The translations under genes and the position numbers were made by a program. Positions 42,909 through 51,219 of a stretch of 64,000 nucleotides of DNA are shown piece after piece. This stretch comes from Pseudomonas violetae. Its GTDB lineage: Bacteria; Pseudomonadota; Gammaproteobacteria; Pseudomonadales; Pseudomonadaceae. Each line of letters starts with the position of its first letter. The stretch's first letter is position 1. A model generated the notes under the pieces. The model did not search any database, was not told the origin of the DNA, and saw only the letters and a program-made list of their open reading frames with translations. The stretch covers positions 1 to 64,000 of the forward strand of contig NZ_JAKNRW010000024.1 in assembly GCF_023072615.1 (NCBI RefSeq), in the 5' to 3' direction.

Positions 42909-43387
42909 GACTTTCTCCGAAGAGTTGCAACGCTGCAAAAGGCTAATGGCCAACCGCACTGATCACGACGTGAGCGAGAGCGGCCCAAGGTACGGCCCTG
43001 TTTTTTTCTAACTGCTGCCAGAGCAAGCAGCAGATTGCATGCCAGAAATTTTTCTGGTGCATCGCCCACGGGTGTTACCGGGGCCTCCAGTGCCCTTGCC
43101 GAGACACCCTTGAGGTGGGGTGTTTTGCCAGGGTGTAACAGGCTCGCTCTTCTGCTTGGCAAGTGGCCACCACGCCTTGCCGAACAAGGCTTTGATCTGG
43201 ATCACGAAGCTGCGAATTAGCCAAAAAAAGCCCATCGAAAAAATCAAAAAAACTGTGTTTTCTAGTCGTTTTATACGTCATTTTTCTCCTTGAATTATTT
43301 TTTTGAACGTCGGTTTTTTGATCACGATGGGCACTCGAAATTTTTGGAAATATTTGTTCCCTGCGGGGTTGTTGTAATCATTTAAGT

Positions 43388-43415
43388 AACTGATTAATAA
43401 CAATTAATATCAGTT
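43388..43415. promoter_or_regulatory. Dyad AACTGAT-N14-ATCAGTT upstream of iac operon
   Basis: AACTGAT (43388-43394) and ATCAGTT (43409-43415) are perfect inverted copies with AT-rich DNA between them. It is a candidate operator for the regulator of iac (a MarR protein in known systems). Confidence 0.4.
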
Positions 43416-43524
43416 TTTAGCGGTTTTTTTCGTGTTTCGTCGGTGTTACCAAATTGCACGCGACTGGTGCGAGACGGGAAAATCTGCACCGAAAATACAC
43501 ACTATTTTATTCGGTAAAATTCAA

Positions 43525-43548
43525 TTGACATTTCACGTAAAAATTACG
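43525..43548 (+). promoter_or_regulatory. Candidate iac promoter -35 with adjacent dyad CGTAA-AAA-TTACG
   Basis: TTGACA at 43525-43530 is a perfect -35 box, followed at 43536-43548 by the small palindrome CGTAA-AAA-TTACG, where a repressor would block polymerase. The -10 is unclear (GATTTT at 43548-43553 is a weak match). Confidence 0.4.
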
Positions 43549-43625
43549 ATTTTAGATTTAAGCGTTTGCGGCGCCTTCACCCCGAGGGCGTCCATCGAGT
43601 GACACATAACGAGCAGGTAAAGATC

Positions 43626-44738
43626 ATGTCGATAGTTGTCGAGGATTTAGCCTTAGGCGGGAGCGGCCCTTTGGTCATGGTGAAAGACACCATCGACATC
43701 GCCGGCTATCCGACCCGCGCCTCCAGCCATGCACTGGTCGATGCGCCCGCCGCCAGCGAACATGCCCAAGTGGTTCAAGCAGTTCTGGATGCTGGCTGCC
43801 GTATCACCGGTAAAACCAGCCTTCATGAACTGGCCTTCGGCACCACCGGCCTTAATGCCTGGGCGGGCACTGCTGCCAACCCGCGCTACCCGGGGTACAT
43901 ACCCGGCGGTTCTTCCAGTGGTTCGGCGGCGGCTGTGGCGGCGGGTCTTTGCGACTTCGCCTTGGGCACCGATACCGGTGGTTCGGTGCGGATTCCCGCA
44001 GCGTGCTGTGGTGTCTTCGGTCTCAAGCCAACCTTTGGCCGGGTCAGCCGCAAAGGCGTCATGCCGGCGCGCAGTTCCCTTGATTGCGTTGGGCCGCTGG
44101 CGCGGGACATGGACAGCCTGATTGTTGGAATGCACGTCATCGACGCAACCTTCAAGGTGGCAGCTGTCCCGCAAAACCTATCCATCGGCGTGGTCGCGGT
44201 ACAAGCCAACGAGCAGGTCCACGCGGTGGTGAACCAGGCCCTTGAGCGTTCGCGCTTCACGCTGACCGAACAATCACTGCCTGGCATGTTGGCGGCTTAT
44301 GGCGCCGGTATGGCGGTGATCAACGCCGAAACCTGGGCCGCCTGTGGCCATCTGCTGGAAACAGGACGGGTCGGCCAGGACGTTGCCGACCGTCTGCGCG
44401 CCGCCAGCCTGACCTCTGCCGAGTCCGTTGCAGACGCCGAGCGGGTGCGACGCGCGTTTACCGCCGAGGTGGACGCCGCCCTGGCCATCACGCCGATCCT
44501 GGCAATGCCTACGATGCCCGATTTCCCCTTGCTGGTCGCCGATGCGGCCGACACTCGCGCAGCACTGGGGATGACCTCCCTGGTGCGCGCTTTCAACCTT
44601 TCCGGTCACCCGGCTCTGAGCATTCCCCTGCAAAGCGCTTCGGGACTCCCGGTAGGCCTTCAACTGATTGCCGCCCATGGCGCGGACGAACTGCTGTGTG
44701 CAGTCGGCCGCGAGCTGGTCCGGCGCCTGGAAGAGTAA
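43626..44738 (+). CDS. iacH: Amidase-signature family protein IacH
   Basis: A 370-residue amidase-signature enzyme with the Ser-Ser-Lys triad: Lys in MVKDTIDIAG, the Ser-rich loop PGGSSSGSAAAVAAGL and DTGGSVRIPAACCG. Length is short for the family. In iac clusters it is the first gene, iacH; its exact role in IAA breakdown is not settled. The start ATG 43626 follows a weak AGGTAAAG site. It leads a tightly spaced nine-gene set on one strand. Confidence 0.85.
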   Translation: MSIVVEDLALGGSGPLVMVKDTIDIAGYPTRASSHALVDAPAASEHAQVVQAVLDAGCRITGKTSLHELAFGTTGLNAWAGTAANPRYPGYIPGGSSSGSAAAVAAGLCDFALGTDTGGSVRIPAACCGVFGLKPTFGRVSRKGVMPARSSLDCVGPLARDMDSLIVGMHVIDATFKVAAVPQNLSIGVVAVQANEQVHAVVNQALERSRFTLTEQSLPGMLAAYGAGMAVINAETWAACGHLLETGRVGQDVADRLRAASLTSAESVADAERVRRAFTAEVDAALAITPILAMPTMPDFPLLVADAADTRAALGMTSLVRAFNLSGHPALSIPLQSASGLPVGLQLIAAHGADELLCAVGRELVRRLEE

Positions 44739-44764
44739 TCGACATGCTGACTATGGAGAAAACC

Positions 44765-45937
44765 ATGACTGCGCCAAGCGAGCTGGATCAACAGCGCCGC
44801 GCGCCGATCACGGCGAATCAAGCGTTTCAGAAGCTGCTGGTCGAGATTCGTGAGCGTGCCCGGAGCGAAGAATTCGACCAACAGAAATTCATCTCGCAGG
44901 ATGTGATCGAGCAGTTCCGCACCCTCGGTGTTTATCGCGCCCTGGTGCCCAAGCGCTTTGGCGGTGACGAACGTTCGCCGGCCGAGTTTTGCCAGATGGT
45001 CGAGGACATCTCCATCGCCGACGGGTCTGCCGGTTGGGTTGCCAGCTTCGGCATGAGCCCGGTCTATCTGTCGGCGTTGCCGCTGGAAACGATCAAAAAA
45101 ATCTATGCGGACTCGCCTGACGTGGTGTTCGCCGGCGGGATTTTCCCACCACAGCCCGCGTCCTTTGTCGAAGGTGGCCTGGAGGTCAACGGACGCTGGA
45201 AATTCTCCAGCGGCTGCATGGGGGCTTCGCTGATCGGCGTGGGCATCAGTCCGAAAAACGGCGACATGCTTGGCCTGCCACGGTTGGCGGTAATGCCCAG
45301 GGAAAAGGTGCGGATCGAGGAAACCTGGAACGTGGTCGGCCTGGTCGGCACCGGCAGCCATGACGTTGTCGTCGAAGGCGTGGTGGTACCGGAAGAGTGG
45401 ACCTTCGTGCGCGGCGGCCCATCAAATCTTGATGAGCCGTTCTTCCGCTATCCGTCACTGTCTTTCGCCACTCAGGTGTTATCGGTGGTCGGCCTCGGCG
45501 TGGCACGGGCAGCGCTTGACGAGTTGAGCGGCATGGCCAGCGGGCGGATCTCCGTGACCGGTGCGCCGTCGTTGTCTGACCGGCCGTTAGCCCAGGTCGA
45601 GATGGCCAAGGCGGAAGCGTCGCTGCGCGCTGCACGTTCGTGGTTCTACCAGGCTATCGACGATGCCTGGTCCAGCGTCCTGGCCGGCTATCCGGTGAGT
45701 GTCGAGCAGACCAACATGCTGCGCCTGTCATCGACCCATGCCACGCGTATCGCCGCCGAAGTCGCGCGCACCGCGCAAATGCTCTCGGGCATGAGTGGCG
45801 TGTACCGCACCAGTCCGCTGTCACGCTTCGTCAACGACACCCAAGTCATTACCCAGCACGCCTTCATGGGCGATATGACCTACCAGAACGCCGGCGCGAT
45901 CTTTTTCGGCAACAAGCCGTTGCCTGGCTACCTGTAA
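44765..45937 (+). CDS. iacA: Indole-3-acetate monooxygenase IacA
   Basis: A 390-residue flavin-dependent monooxygenase of the acyl-CoA-dehydrogenase fold (HpaB/HsaA type group D). Features are VYRALVPKRFGGDERSPAEFCQ, ISIADGSAGWVASFG and a C-terminal helical domain. It works with a separate flavin reductase (iacG, last of the cluster). IacA carries out the first oxygenation of indole-3-acetic acid on the indole ring. GGAG lies 7 nt before ATG 44765; ATGs at 44744 and 44753 are in frame but worse placed. Confidence 0.9.
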   Translation: MTAPSELDQQRRAPITANQAFQKLLVEIRERARSEEFDQQKFISQDVIEQFRTLGVYRALVPKRFGGDERSPAEFCQMVEDISIADGSAGWVASFGMSPVYLSALPLETIKKIYADSPDVVFAGGIFPPQPASFVEGGLEVNGRWKFSSGCMGASLIGVGISPKNGDMLGLPRLAVMPREKVRIEETWNVVGLVGTGSHDVVVEGVVVPEEWTFVRGGPSNLDEPFFRYPSLSFATQVLSVVGLGVARAALDELSGMASGRISVTGAPSLSDRPLAQVEMAKAEASLRAARSWFYQAIDDAWSSVLAGYPVSVEQTNMLRLSSTHATRIAAEVARTAQMLSGMSGVYRTSPLSRFVNDTQVITQHAFMGDMTYQNAGAIFFGNKPLPGYL

Positions 45938-45964
45938 ATTTTTCCCTACTGAATGGTGAGCCCC

Positions 45965-46324
45965 ATGACCGATAAAAAAGCCCTGCGAGTGTTGTTTTGC
46001 ATTGGTATCAACCAGAATTTTTTCGACGCCCCGCGCCCCGAGGCCCTGGAAGTCTGGGCCGCGTTCGGCGCCATGTGGAACGGCATCGCCGACCTGCCGG
46101 GTGTCACTGTACTGGGCAACATGGACGACGATCAGAGCATGGTTGGCCCCTCTGCCGGCTGGCCCTGGACCACGTACCTGCTGGCCGATGTTCCCGACAT
46201 CGACACTGTCCACGCCGCGTGCAACCTGTTTCGCACCACCGATGTCGGCAACGGACCTTACAAACTCTGGAAGTACTGCAAGGTCGAGGCCCGTACCGGT
46301 CGCGAACTGATCATCCAGCGCTGA
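45965..46324 (+). CDS. iacB: IacB, small iac-cluster protein
   Basis: A 119-residue cytoplasmic protein with no recognised catalytic motif. It resembles ferredoxin-like alpha/beta barrels (ALRVLFCIGINQNFFDAPRP, GWPWTTYLLADVPDIDTVHAACNLF, YKLWKYCKVEARTGRELIIQ in parts). It is the conserved IacB of IAA-degradation clusters, identified by position between iacA and iacI; its role is unclear. ATG 45953 is an alternative start 4 codons upstream. Confidence 0.85.
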   Translation: MTDKKALRVLFCIGINQNFFDAPRPEALEVWAAFGAMWNGIADLPGVTVLGNMDDDQSMVGPSAGWPWTTYLLADVPDIDTVHAACNLFRTTDVGNGPYKLWKYCKVEARTGRELIIQR

Positions 46325-46340
46325 GTCGAGAGAGGCTGCT

Positions 46341-46895
46341 ATGTCATCACAAGCGCATTTACGCACGCTGGAGCAACGGCTCGACCAGCTGGAAAGCGAG
46401 AACGCGATCCGGGCCTGCATGAACCGCTACATGGTTCTTTGCGATGAGCTGGGCGTGCAATCGCCGCTCGACGAACTGGCCGACCTGTTCACCGCAGAAG
46501 CGATCTGGGAAGGCAAGGGTGCCAGGTACCAGAACAGTTTCGGCGGTTATCAGGGACGCGAGGCCATCAAGGCCATGTTCGCCACCTACATGGTCGAACC
46601 GGCGCACTTTGCGCTGAACGTGCACTTCCTGACCTCGGAACTGATCCAGGTCAGCGGTGACGAGGGCGATGCCAGCTGGGTGATGTTGCAGACCTCGACC
46701 TTTGCCTCGGGTGCCTCGCACCTCAACAGTGCCCGCCTGACGGTAAGGTTCGCCCGGGAACAAGGGCAGTGGCGCATGGCGCACTTCCAGACCGAGAACC
46801 TGTTCAGCCGCCCGGTGGACAGCTGGAACAGCGCTGCGCACCTGCCTGTACCCGGCCAGTGCGGCCAGTCCTCAAGTAATACCCAGAATTCTTAG
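46341..46895 (+). CDS. iacI: IacI, SnoaL/NTF2-like protein
   Basis: A 184-residue protein of the SnoaL-like cone fold: LESENAIRACMNRYMVLCDE, then ADLFTAEAIWEGKGARYQNSFGGYQGREAIKAMF (split in motifs). The fold serves hydrolases, isomerases and dioxygenase small subunits. In known iac clusters, iacI lies between iacB and iacC as here. Its role is thought to be in processing an oxidised indole intermediate, which remains an inference. The 3' end is 30 bp before iacC. Confidence 0.85.
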   Translation: MSSQAHLRTLEQRLDQLESENAIRACMNRYMVLCDELGVQSPLDELADLFTAEAIWEGKGARYQNSFGGYQGREAIKAMFATYMVEPAHFALNVHFLTSELIQVSGDEGDASWVMLQTSTFASGASHLNSARLTVRFAREQGQWRMAHFQTENLFSRPVDSWNSAAHLPVPGQCGQSSSNTQNS

Positions 46896-46925
46896 AGTCG
46901 GCGAGCCAGCTGACGAGGAGTGATC

Positions 46926-48200
46926 GTGAACAACCTGATAACCGCCGTAAACCTGGACGCCAGCCCGTCCGACCTGGTCTTGCATGATCGAGTGCATACC
47001 TCGCTGTACACCGACGCCAAAATCTTCGATCAAGAACTGGACAAGATTTTCTACAGCACCTGGATCTGGGTCGCCCACGCCAGTGAGATTCCCGAATCCG
47101 GCAGCTACAAGAGCACCTACGTCGGCAAGCAGCCGGTCATCGTCGTGCGCGATCGCAAGAAGGATGTGCACGTGCTGCTCAATCGCTGCCGTCACCGCGG
47201 TGCCACGGTGTGTGAACACAAGAAGGGCAAGGCCAACAGCTTCGTGTGCCCGTACCACGGCTGGAGCTACGCCCTGGATGGCAGCCTGCGCGGCGTACCG
47301 CATCCGGAAAGCTACGGCGACTGCCTGGACAAGGCCGAGCTGCCTTTGGTCAGCCTGCGGGTCGAGCAATACAACGGCATGATCTTCGCTACCTTCAAGG
47401 ATGACATCGAGCCCTTGGTCGACTTCCTCGGCCCGGCGAAAAAATGGATCGACCTGTTCATGAAACAGGGGGCCGGCTACCCGGTCAAGGTCGGTGGCGA
47501 GCATCGTTTCCGCTTCCCGGGCAATTGGAAGATCCAGCTGGAAAACACCACCGACGCCTACCACTTCCCTCTGGTGCACAAGTCGTTCCTGTCGTCCGTG
47601 GATGAACAGACCCTGGAGTTGTTTGACTTCGTCAAAGGGCCGGGCTACGTCGAAGACTTGGGCAACGGCCACAGCGTGATGGTGATGATCCCCGATTTGG
47701 TCGATCTGGAAGCCAACCTCGACCTGCCAATCCCTGAGCGTTTCCAAGAGCTGGCCACCCAGCTTCGCGCCGAAGGCCAGGACGAAGCGTCGGTTCGCCG
47801 CATCGTACGGGCGGTGGGCGGGTCCGGCTTCAATCTCAACCTGTTCCCCAACATCGCCTGTTCCATGGCGTTCTTCCGGGTGTTGCAGCCGATTGCGGTG
47901 GACGAGACCGAAATCCATCACGCGGTGATCACCATGGACGGCGGCCCGGCGGTGGCCAACCGCTATCGCCTGCGCCTGCATGAACACTTCCAGGGCCCGA
48001 TGGGCTTTGGCACCCCGGACGATTCCGAAGCCTGGGAGCGCGTACAGCGTGGCGCCAGCGCCGGCACCGACCTGTGGATCATGCTCAACCGCGGTTTGCC
48101 GGGCGAAACCAAATCCGAAGACGGGCTGGTAAGCGATGTGAGCGCCGAGACCGGCATGCGCGCTGGCTACCAGCAGTGGAAAAAGATGATGTCGGCCTGA
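46926..48200 (+). CDS. iacC: IacC, Rieske dioxygenase large subunit
   Basis: A 424-residue ring-hydroxylating oxygenase alpha subunit. The Rieske cluster ligands are Cys88-x-His90 (NRCRHRGATVC) and Cys108-x2-His111 (FVCPYHGWSYA). The mononuclear iron ligands include His213 and His218 in NTTDAYHFPLVHKS with bridging Asp210. It forms the catalytic part of the second oxygenase of the IAA pathway with IacD and the reductase IacF. GTG 46926 was chosen because GAGGAG lies 5 nt upstream; GTG 46920 is the alternative. Confidence 0.92.
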   Translation: MNNLITAVNLDASPSDLVLHDRVHTSLYTDAKIFDQELDKIFYSTWIWVAHASEIPESGSYKSTYVGKQPVIVVRDRKKDVHVLLNRCRHRGATVCEHKKGKANSFVCPYHGWSYALDGSLRGVPHPESYGDCLDKAELPLVSLRVEQYNGMIFATFKDDIEPLVDFLGPAKKWIDLFMKQGAGYPVKVGGEHRFRFPGNWKIQLENTTDAYHFPLVHKSFLSSVDEQTLELFDFVKGPGYVEDLGNGHSVMVMIPDLVDLEANLDLPIPERFQELATQLRAEGQDEASVRRIVRAVGGSGFNLNLFPNIACSMAFFRVLQPIAVDETEIHHAVITMDGGPAVANRYRLRLHEHFQGPMGFGTPDDSEAWERVQRGASAGTDLWIMLNRGLPGETKSEDGLVSDVSAETGMRAGYQQWKKMMSA

Positions 48201-48216
48201 GTCGACGGAGAACACC

Positions 48217-48696
48217 ATGATCAATCTGCAATTGCTTAATCAGGTCAGCGCTTTCATCTGGCAGGAAGCGGACATGCTCGACCACGGCGACTTCGTCGAA
48301 TGGCTCGACCTGTGGACCGAGACCGCCACCTACATCATCCCCATCGATCCTTTGGAGACCGATTTCGAGAACACCCTGAACTACGCCTACGACGATCACC
48401 ATATGCGTCAGTTACGCGTGACCCGGCTGACCAGCGGCGAGTCAATCTCGACCACCCCGCGGGCGCGCACAGTGCGCAGCCAGTCGCGCTTCCGGGTGCT
48501 GTCGGATGAGGACGGGATGGTCACGGTGCGCTGCGCGCAAAACCTGCGCGAATTCCGCAAGGATGTGCTCAAGCAGTACACCGCCGATGTGACTTTTCAA
48601 CTGGTGCGCCACGGCGACAGTTTCAAGATCCAGCGCAAGCTGATCCAGCTGATCAACTCCACCGATACCCTCGCCGGTATCGGCTACATCCTCTGA
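48217..48696 (+). CDS. iacD: IacD, ring-hydroxylating dioxygenase small subunit
   Basis: A 159-residue beta subunit of the ring-hydroxylating dioxygenase family: ISAFIWQEADMLDHGDFVEWLDLW type opening, here QVSAFIWQEADMLDHGDFVEW, and a C-terminal beta sheet (FQLVRHGDSFKIQRKLIQLIN). It has structural rather than catalytic duties in the alpha3beta3 complex with IacC. It starts 16 bp after iacC. Confidence 0.92.
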   Translation: MINLQLLNQVSAFIWQEADMLDHGDFVEWLDLWTETATYIIPIDPLETDFENTLNYAYDDHHMRQLRVTRLTSGESISTTPRARTVRSQSRFRVLSDEDGMVTVRCAQNLREFRKDVLKQYTADVTFQLVRHGDSFKIQRKLIQLINSTDTLAGIGYIL

Positions 48697-48706
48697 GGAC
48701 GTTGCC

Positions 48707-49447
48707 ATGACACAGGTTGCATTGGTCACCGGCGCGGCCCAGGGGCTGGGCAAGAGCATCGCCGGACAATTGCTCGAGGCCGGTTACCGGGTGGTAGTCA
48801 GCGATCGTTCGCTGGAGTCGGCACAAGCCACCGCCACTGCACTCGACGCCTCCGGCGAGCGGGTCCTGGCGCTTAAGCTGGACGTATCGAGCAAGGCTGA
48901 TTTTGAGCAAGCGTTGGCGGCTGTGATTGCGCATTGGGGTGTATTGCACGTGGCGGTGAACAACGCCGCGATCACCATGACCACCCCGGTGATGCAGATC
49001 AGCCCGGAAGAGTTCGACCATGTAGTGAGCGTTAATCTGCGCGGCACCTTTGTTGGTTGCCAAGTGTTCGGCAGTTATCTGGCGGACCAGGGTTACGGGC
49101 GGATTATCAACATGGCATCCCTCGCCGGACAGAATGGCGGCACCGCGACCGGTGCGCATTACGCCGCGTCCAAGGGGGCAATCATCACGCTGACGAAGAT
49201 TTTCGCCAAGGAACTGGCGGCGTCCGGGGTCACGGTCAACGCCATCGCGCCTGGTCCCATCGAGTCGCCCGCGGTACGTGCCGCCGTGCCACCCGAGCGC
49301 CTGGAAAAACTGATTGAGGCGATCCCGGTCAGGCAGCTGGGCAACGCCGCGTTTCTCGGCAAGTTGATCGTGCAACTGGCCAGCGAAGACGCGTGCTTCA
49401 CCACTGGGGCCACCTGGGATGTGAATGGCGGGATCTTCATGCGCTGA
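48707..49447 (+). CDS. iacE: IacE, short-chain dehydrogenase
   Basis: A 246-residue classical SDR: LVTGAAQGLGKSIA cofactor loop, NNAAI, active-site Ser in INMASLAG, and HYAASKGAI with the Tyr-x3-Lys pair. In the iac pathway IacE acts with IacA on the hydroxylated indoleacetate intermediate, as reported for known systems. It sits 10 bp after iacD. Length is normal. Confidence 0.92.
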   Translation: MTQVALVTGAAQGLGKSIAGQLLEAGYRVVVSDRSLESAQATATALDASGERVLALKLDVSSKADFEQALAAVIAHWGVLHVAVNNAAITMTTPVMQISPEEFDHVVSVNLRGTFVGCQVFGSYLADQGYGRIINMASLAGQNGGTATGAHYAASKGAIITLTKIFAKELAASGVTVNAIAPGPIESPAVRAAVPPERLEKLIEAIPVRQLGNAAFLGKLIVQLASEDACFTTGATWDVNGGIFMR

Positions 49448-49524
49448 GACACCGTTGTATGTTTTGAACCAATAGCGGGGCCGCGCCGATGCGTCCCCCT
49501 GACAACAAATTCGGATGGTCCTGT

Positions 49525-50484
49525 ATGAGCGATCAATTGTTGAAAGTCGTCGTGCGCAGGCGCGAAGAGCAGGGCGAAGGTGTGGTCGTACTGGACCTGA
49601 GTGATCCGGCCGGCCAGCCTTTGCCCGCCTTCGAGGCGGGCGCGCATGTCGATATCCACCTCAAGACCGGGCTGGTTCGCCAGTATTCGCTGTGTGGCGA
49701 CCCGGCTAACGCCGGCGCCTATCGCCTGGGCGTACTCAAGGACCCGGCGTCCCGCGGTGGTTCGGTGGCCGTGCATGAGTTGTTGCACGAAGGGCGCGAG
49801 ATCGAGATCAGCGTACCGCGCAATCACTTCCCGCTGGCCAGCAATGCCAAGCGCTCGATCCTGATCGGCGGTGGTATCGGGATCACGCCGATGGTCGCCA
49901 TGGCCTATGCGTTGAATGCCCGTGACAGTGATTTCGACCTGCACTACTGCGGGCGTTCCCGTAGCCGCAGCGCGTTTCTCGATGAACTGGGTAACGCGGC
50001 GTTCGCGGCCCGCCTGCACACGCATTTCGACGACGAAGCGCCTGAGCAGAAGCTGGATCTGGCCGATGTGCTGGGCACCTCGCAAGCCGGCGTCCATGTG
50101 TATGTCTGCGGACCTGCAGGGTTCATGGACTGGGTCATCGCCCAGGCCCTCGAAGCGGGCTACGCCGATGATCACGTGCATCGCGAGTACTTCCAGGTGG
50201 AAGTCGATGCCTCGGGTGCGGGCTTCGAGGTGGTAGCGCAACGTAGTGGAAAGACTGTCCAGGTCGCCGAAGGCCAGAGCATTGTCGATGCCCTGACCGC
50301 CGTGGGCATCAAGATTGAAGTGTCCTGCGAACAGGGTGTTTGCGGCACCTGTTTGTGCGACGTCATCGAAGGCGAACCGGATCACCGCGACGTCTACCTT
50401 ACGGATGACGAAAAGTCCGCCAATGACCAGATTCTGGTGTGCTGTTCGCGGGCCAAGTCCAAGAAGCTGGTACTGGATATCTGA
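49525..50484 (+). CDS. iacF: IacF, phthalate-dioxygenase-reductase-type electron carrier
   Basis: A 319-residue iron-sulfur flavoprotein. FMN/NAD-binding domains come first (RQYSLCGDP, LIGGGIGITPMVAMAYAL, VYVCGPAGFMDWV) and a plant-type 2Fe-2S domain is last, with Cys268, Cys273, Cys276 and Cys306. This domain order is that of phthalate dioxygenase and vanillate demethylase reductases. It passes electrons from NADH to the Rieske oxygenase IacCD. ATG 49489 is an in-frame alternative start; the chosen one matches the family N-terminus. Confidence 0.9.
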   Translation: MSDQLLKVVVRRREEQGEGVVVLDLSDPAGQPLPAFEAGAHVDIHLKTGLVRQYSLCGDPANAGAYRLGVLKDPASRGGSVAVHELLHEGREIEISVPRNHFPLASNAKRSILIGGGIGITPMVAMAYALNARDSDFDLHYCGRSRSRSAFLDELGNAAFAARLHTHFDDEAPEQKLDLADVLGTSQAGVHVYVCGPAGFMDWVIAQALEAGYADDHVHREYFQVEVDASGAGFEVVAQRSGKTVQVAEGQSIVDALTAVGIKIEVSCEQGVCGTCLCDVIEGEPDHRDVYLTDDEKSANDQILVCCSRAKSKKLVLDI

Positions 50485-50503
50485 TAGACCGGAGGGTAAG
50501 ACC

Positions 50504-51004
50504 ATGGTCGATACAACTGGATTTCGTAACTCAATGGCAATGCTTGGTGGCGCAGTTTCGGTCATCACCACCGATGGCCCCGCAGGTCGGTTCGGGTTCA
50601 CCGCTTCGGCCGTGTGCAGCGTCACCGACCAGCCGCCGACGTTACTGGTATGCATGAATCGTTCTTCGTTTTCCAACGTGCATTTCAAGAGCAACGGTGT
50701 GCTCAGCGTGAACGTGCTGACCGCGGGTCATCAGGAAGTGTCGGGGGCGTTTTCCAATCGCCACCTCGATACCGACCAGCGATTTGCCTGCGCATCCTGG
50801 AGCACCCTGGAAAGCGGTGCGCCGCTGCTCGATGAGGCACTGGTGAGTTTCGACTGCCGGATCGCCCAGGCCCACGAGGTCGGGTCGCACACCATTTTCT
50901 ATTGCGAGGTTCTGGGTATTCGCAATGGCGAAAGCCAGGAGGGCCTGGTGTATTTCAATCGCGCCTATCACCGCTTGGGAGATGCTTCCAAAGCCAACTG
51001 TTGA
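50504..51004 (+). CDS. iacG: IacG, NADH:flavin reductase
   Basis: A 166-residue flavin reductase of the HpaC/DIM6 family: FRNSMAMLGGAVSVITTDG opening, GFTASAVCSVTDQPPTLLVCMN and a C-terminal YFNRAYHRLG. It provides reduced flavin to IacA. GGAGG lies 8 nt before ATG 50504. It is the last iac gene; a 215-bp gap follows. Confidence 0.92.
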   Translation: MVDTTGFRNSMAMLGGAVSVITTDGPAGRFGFTASAVCSVTDQPPTLLVCMNRSSFSNVHFKSNGVLSVNVLTAGHQEVSGAFSNRHLDTDQRFACASWSTLESGAPLLDEALVSFDCRIAQAHEVGSHTIFYCEVLGIRNGESQEGLVYFNRAYHRLGDASKANC

Positions 51005-51021
51005 GTGAGTTGAATTGCTAT

Positions 51022-51050
51022 AACTTTCCCGTGTCGTTGAAAGTTTAAAA
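51022..51050. other. Hairpin after iacG
   Basis: AACTTTC (51022-51028) pairs with GAAAGTT (51039-51045), followed by TAAAA. It may weakly end the iac transcript or protect its 3' end; no proper T run follows on the plus strand. Confidence 0.3.
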
Positions 51051-51219
51051 ATAACTATAAGCGGTTGTCGTTGTTCCGACGAATGACTGAGTTACGACTT
51101 TTTTGCAGTAAGTGGTTATAAAAACAATACTGCGGATTGACTGCCAAAGTTGCACTTTGCTGAATTGATCTGCTTCCACTAGCCGTGCCTTTGTGCATGT
51201 AAAAAAGAAGGAAAGTTTT

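Larger units (their letters stand above)
42909..43625. other. AT-rich divergent regulatory region between transporter and iac operons
   Basis: About 717 bp with no credible gene. The right 430 bp are strikingly AT-rich compared with the genes on both sides. It should hold promoters for the transporter operon (leftward) and the iac operon (rightward); two dyads near the iac side are listed separately. Confidence 0.6.

Noticed and set aside
43160..43182. Possible sigma-54 promoter (TGGCCACCACGCCTTGC)
   Set aside because: Spacing between the GG and GC elements is again 12 bp.
46872..48224. 450-codon open frame on the minus strand
   Set aside because: Antisense shadow of iacC; no family features.
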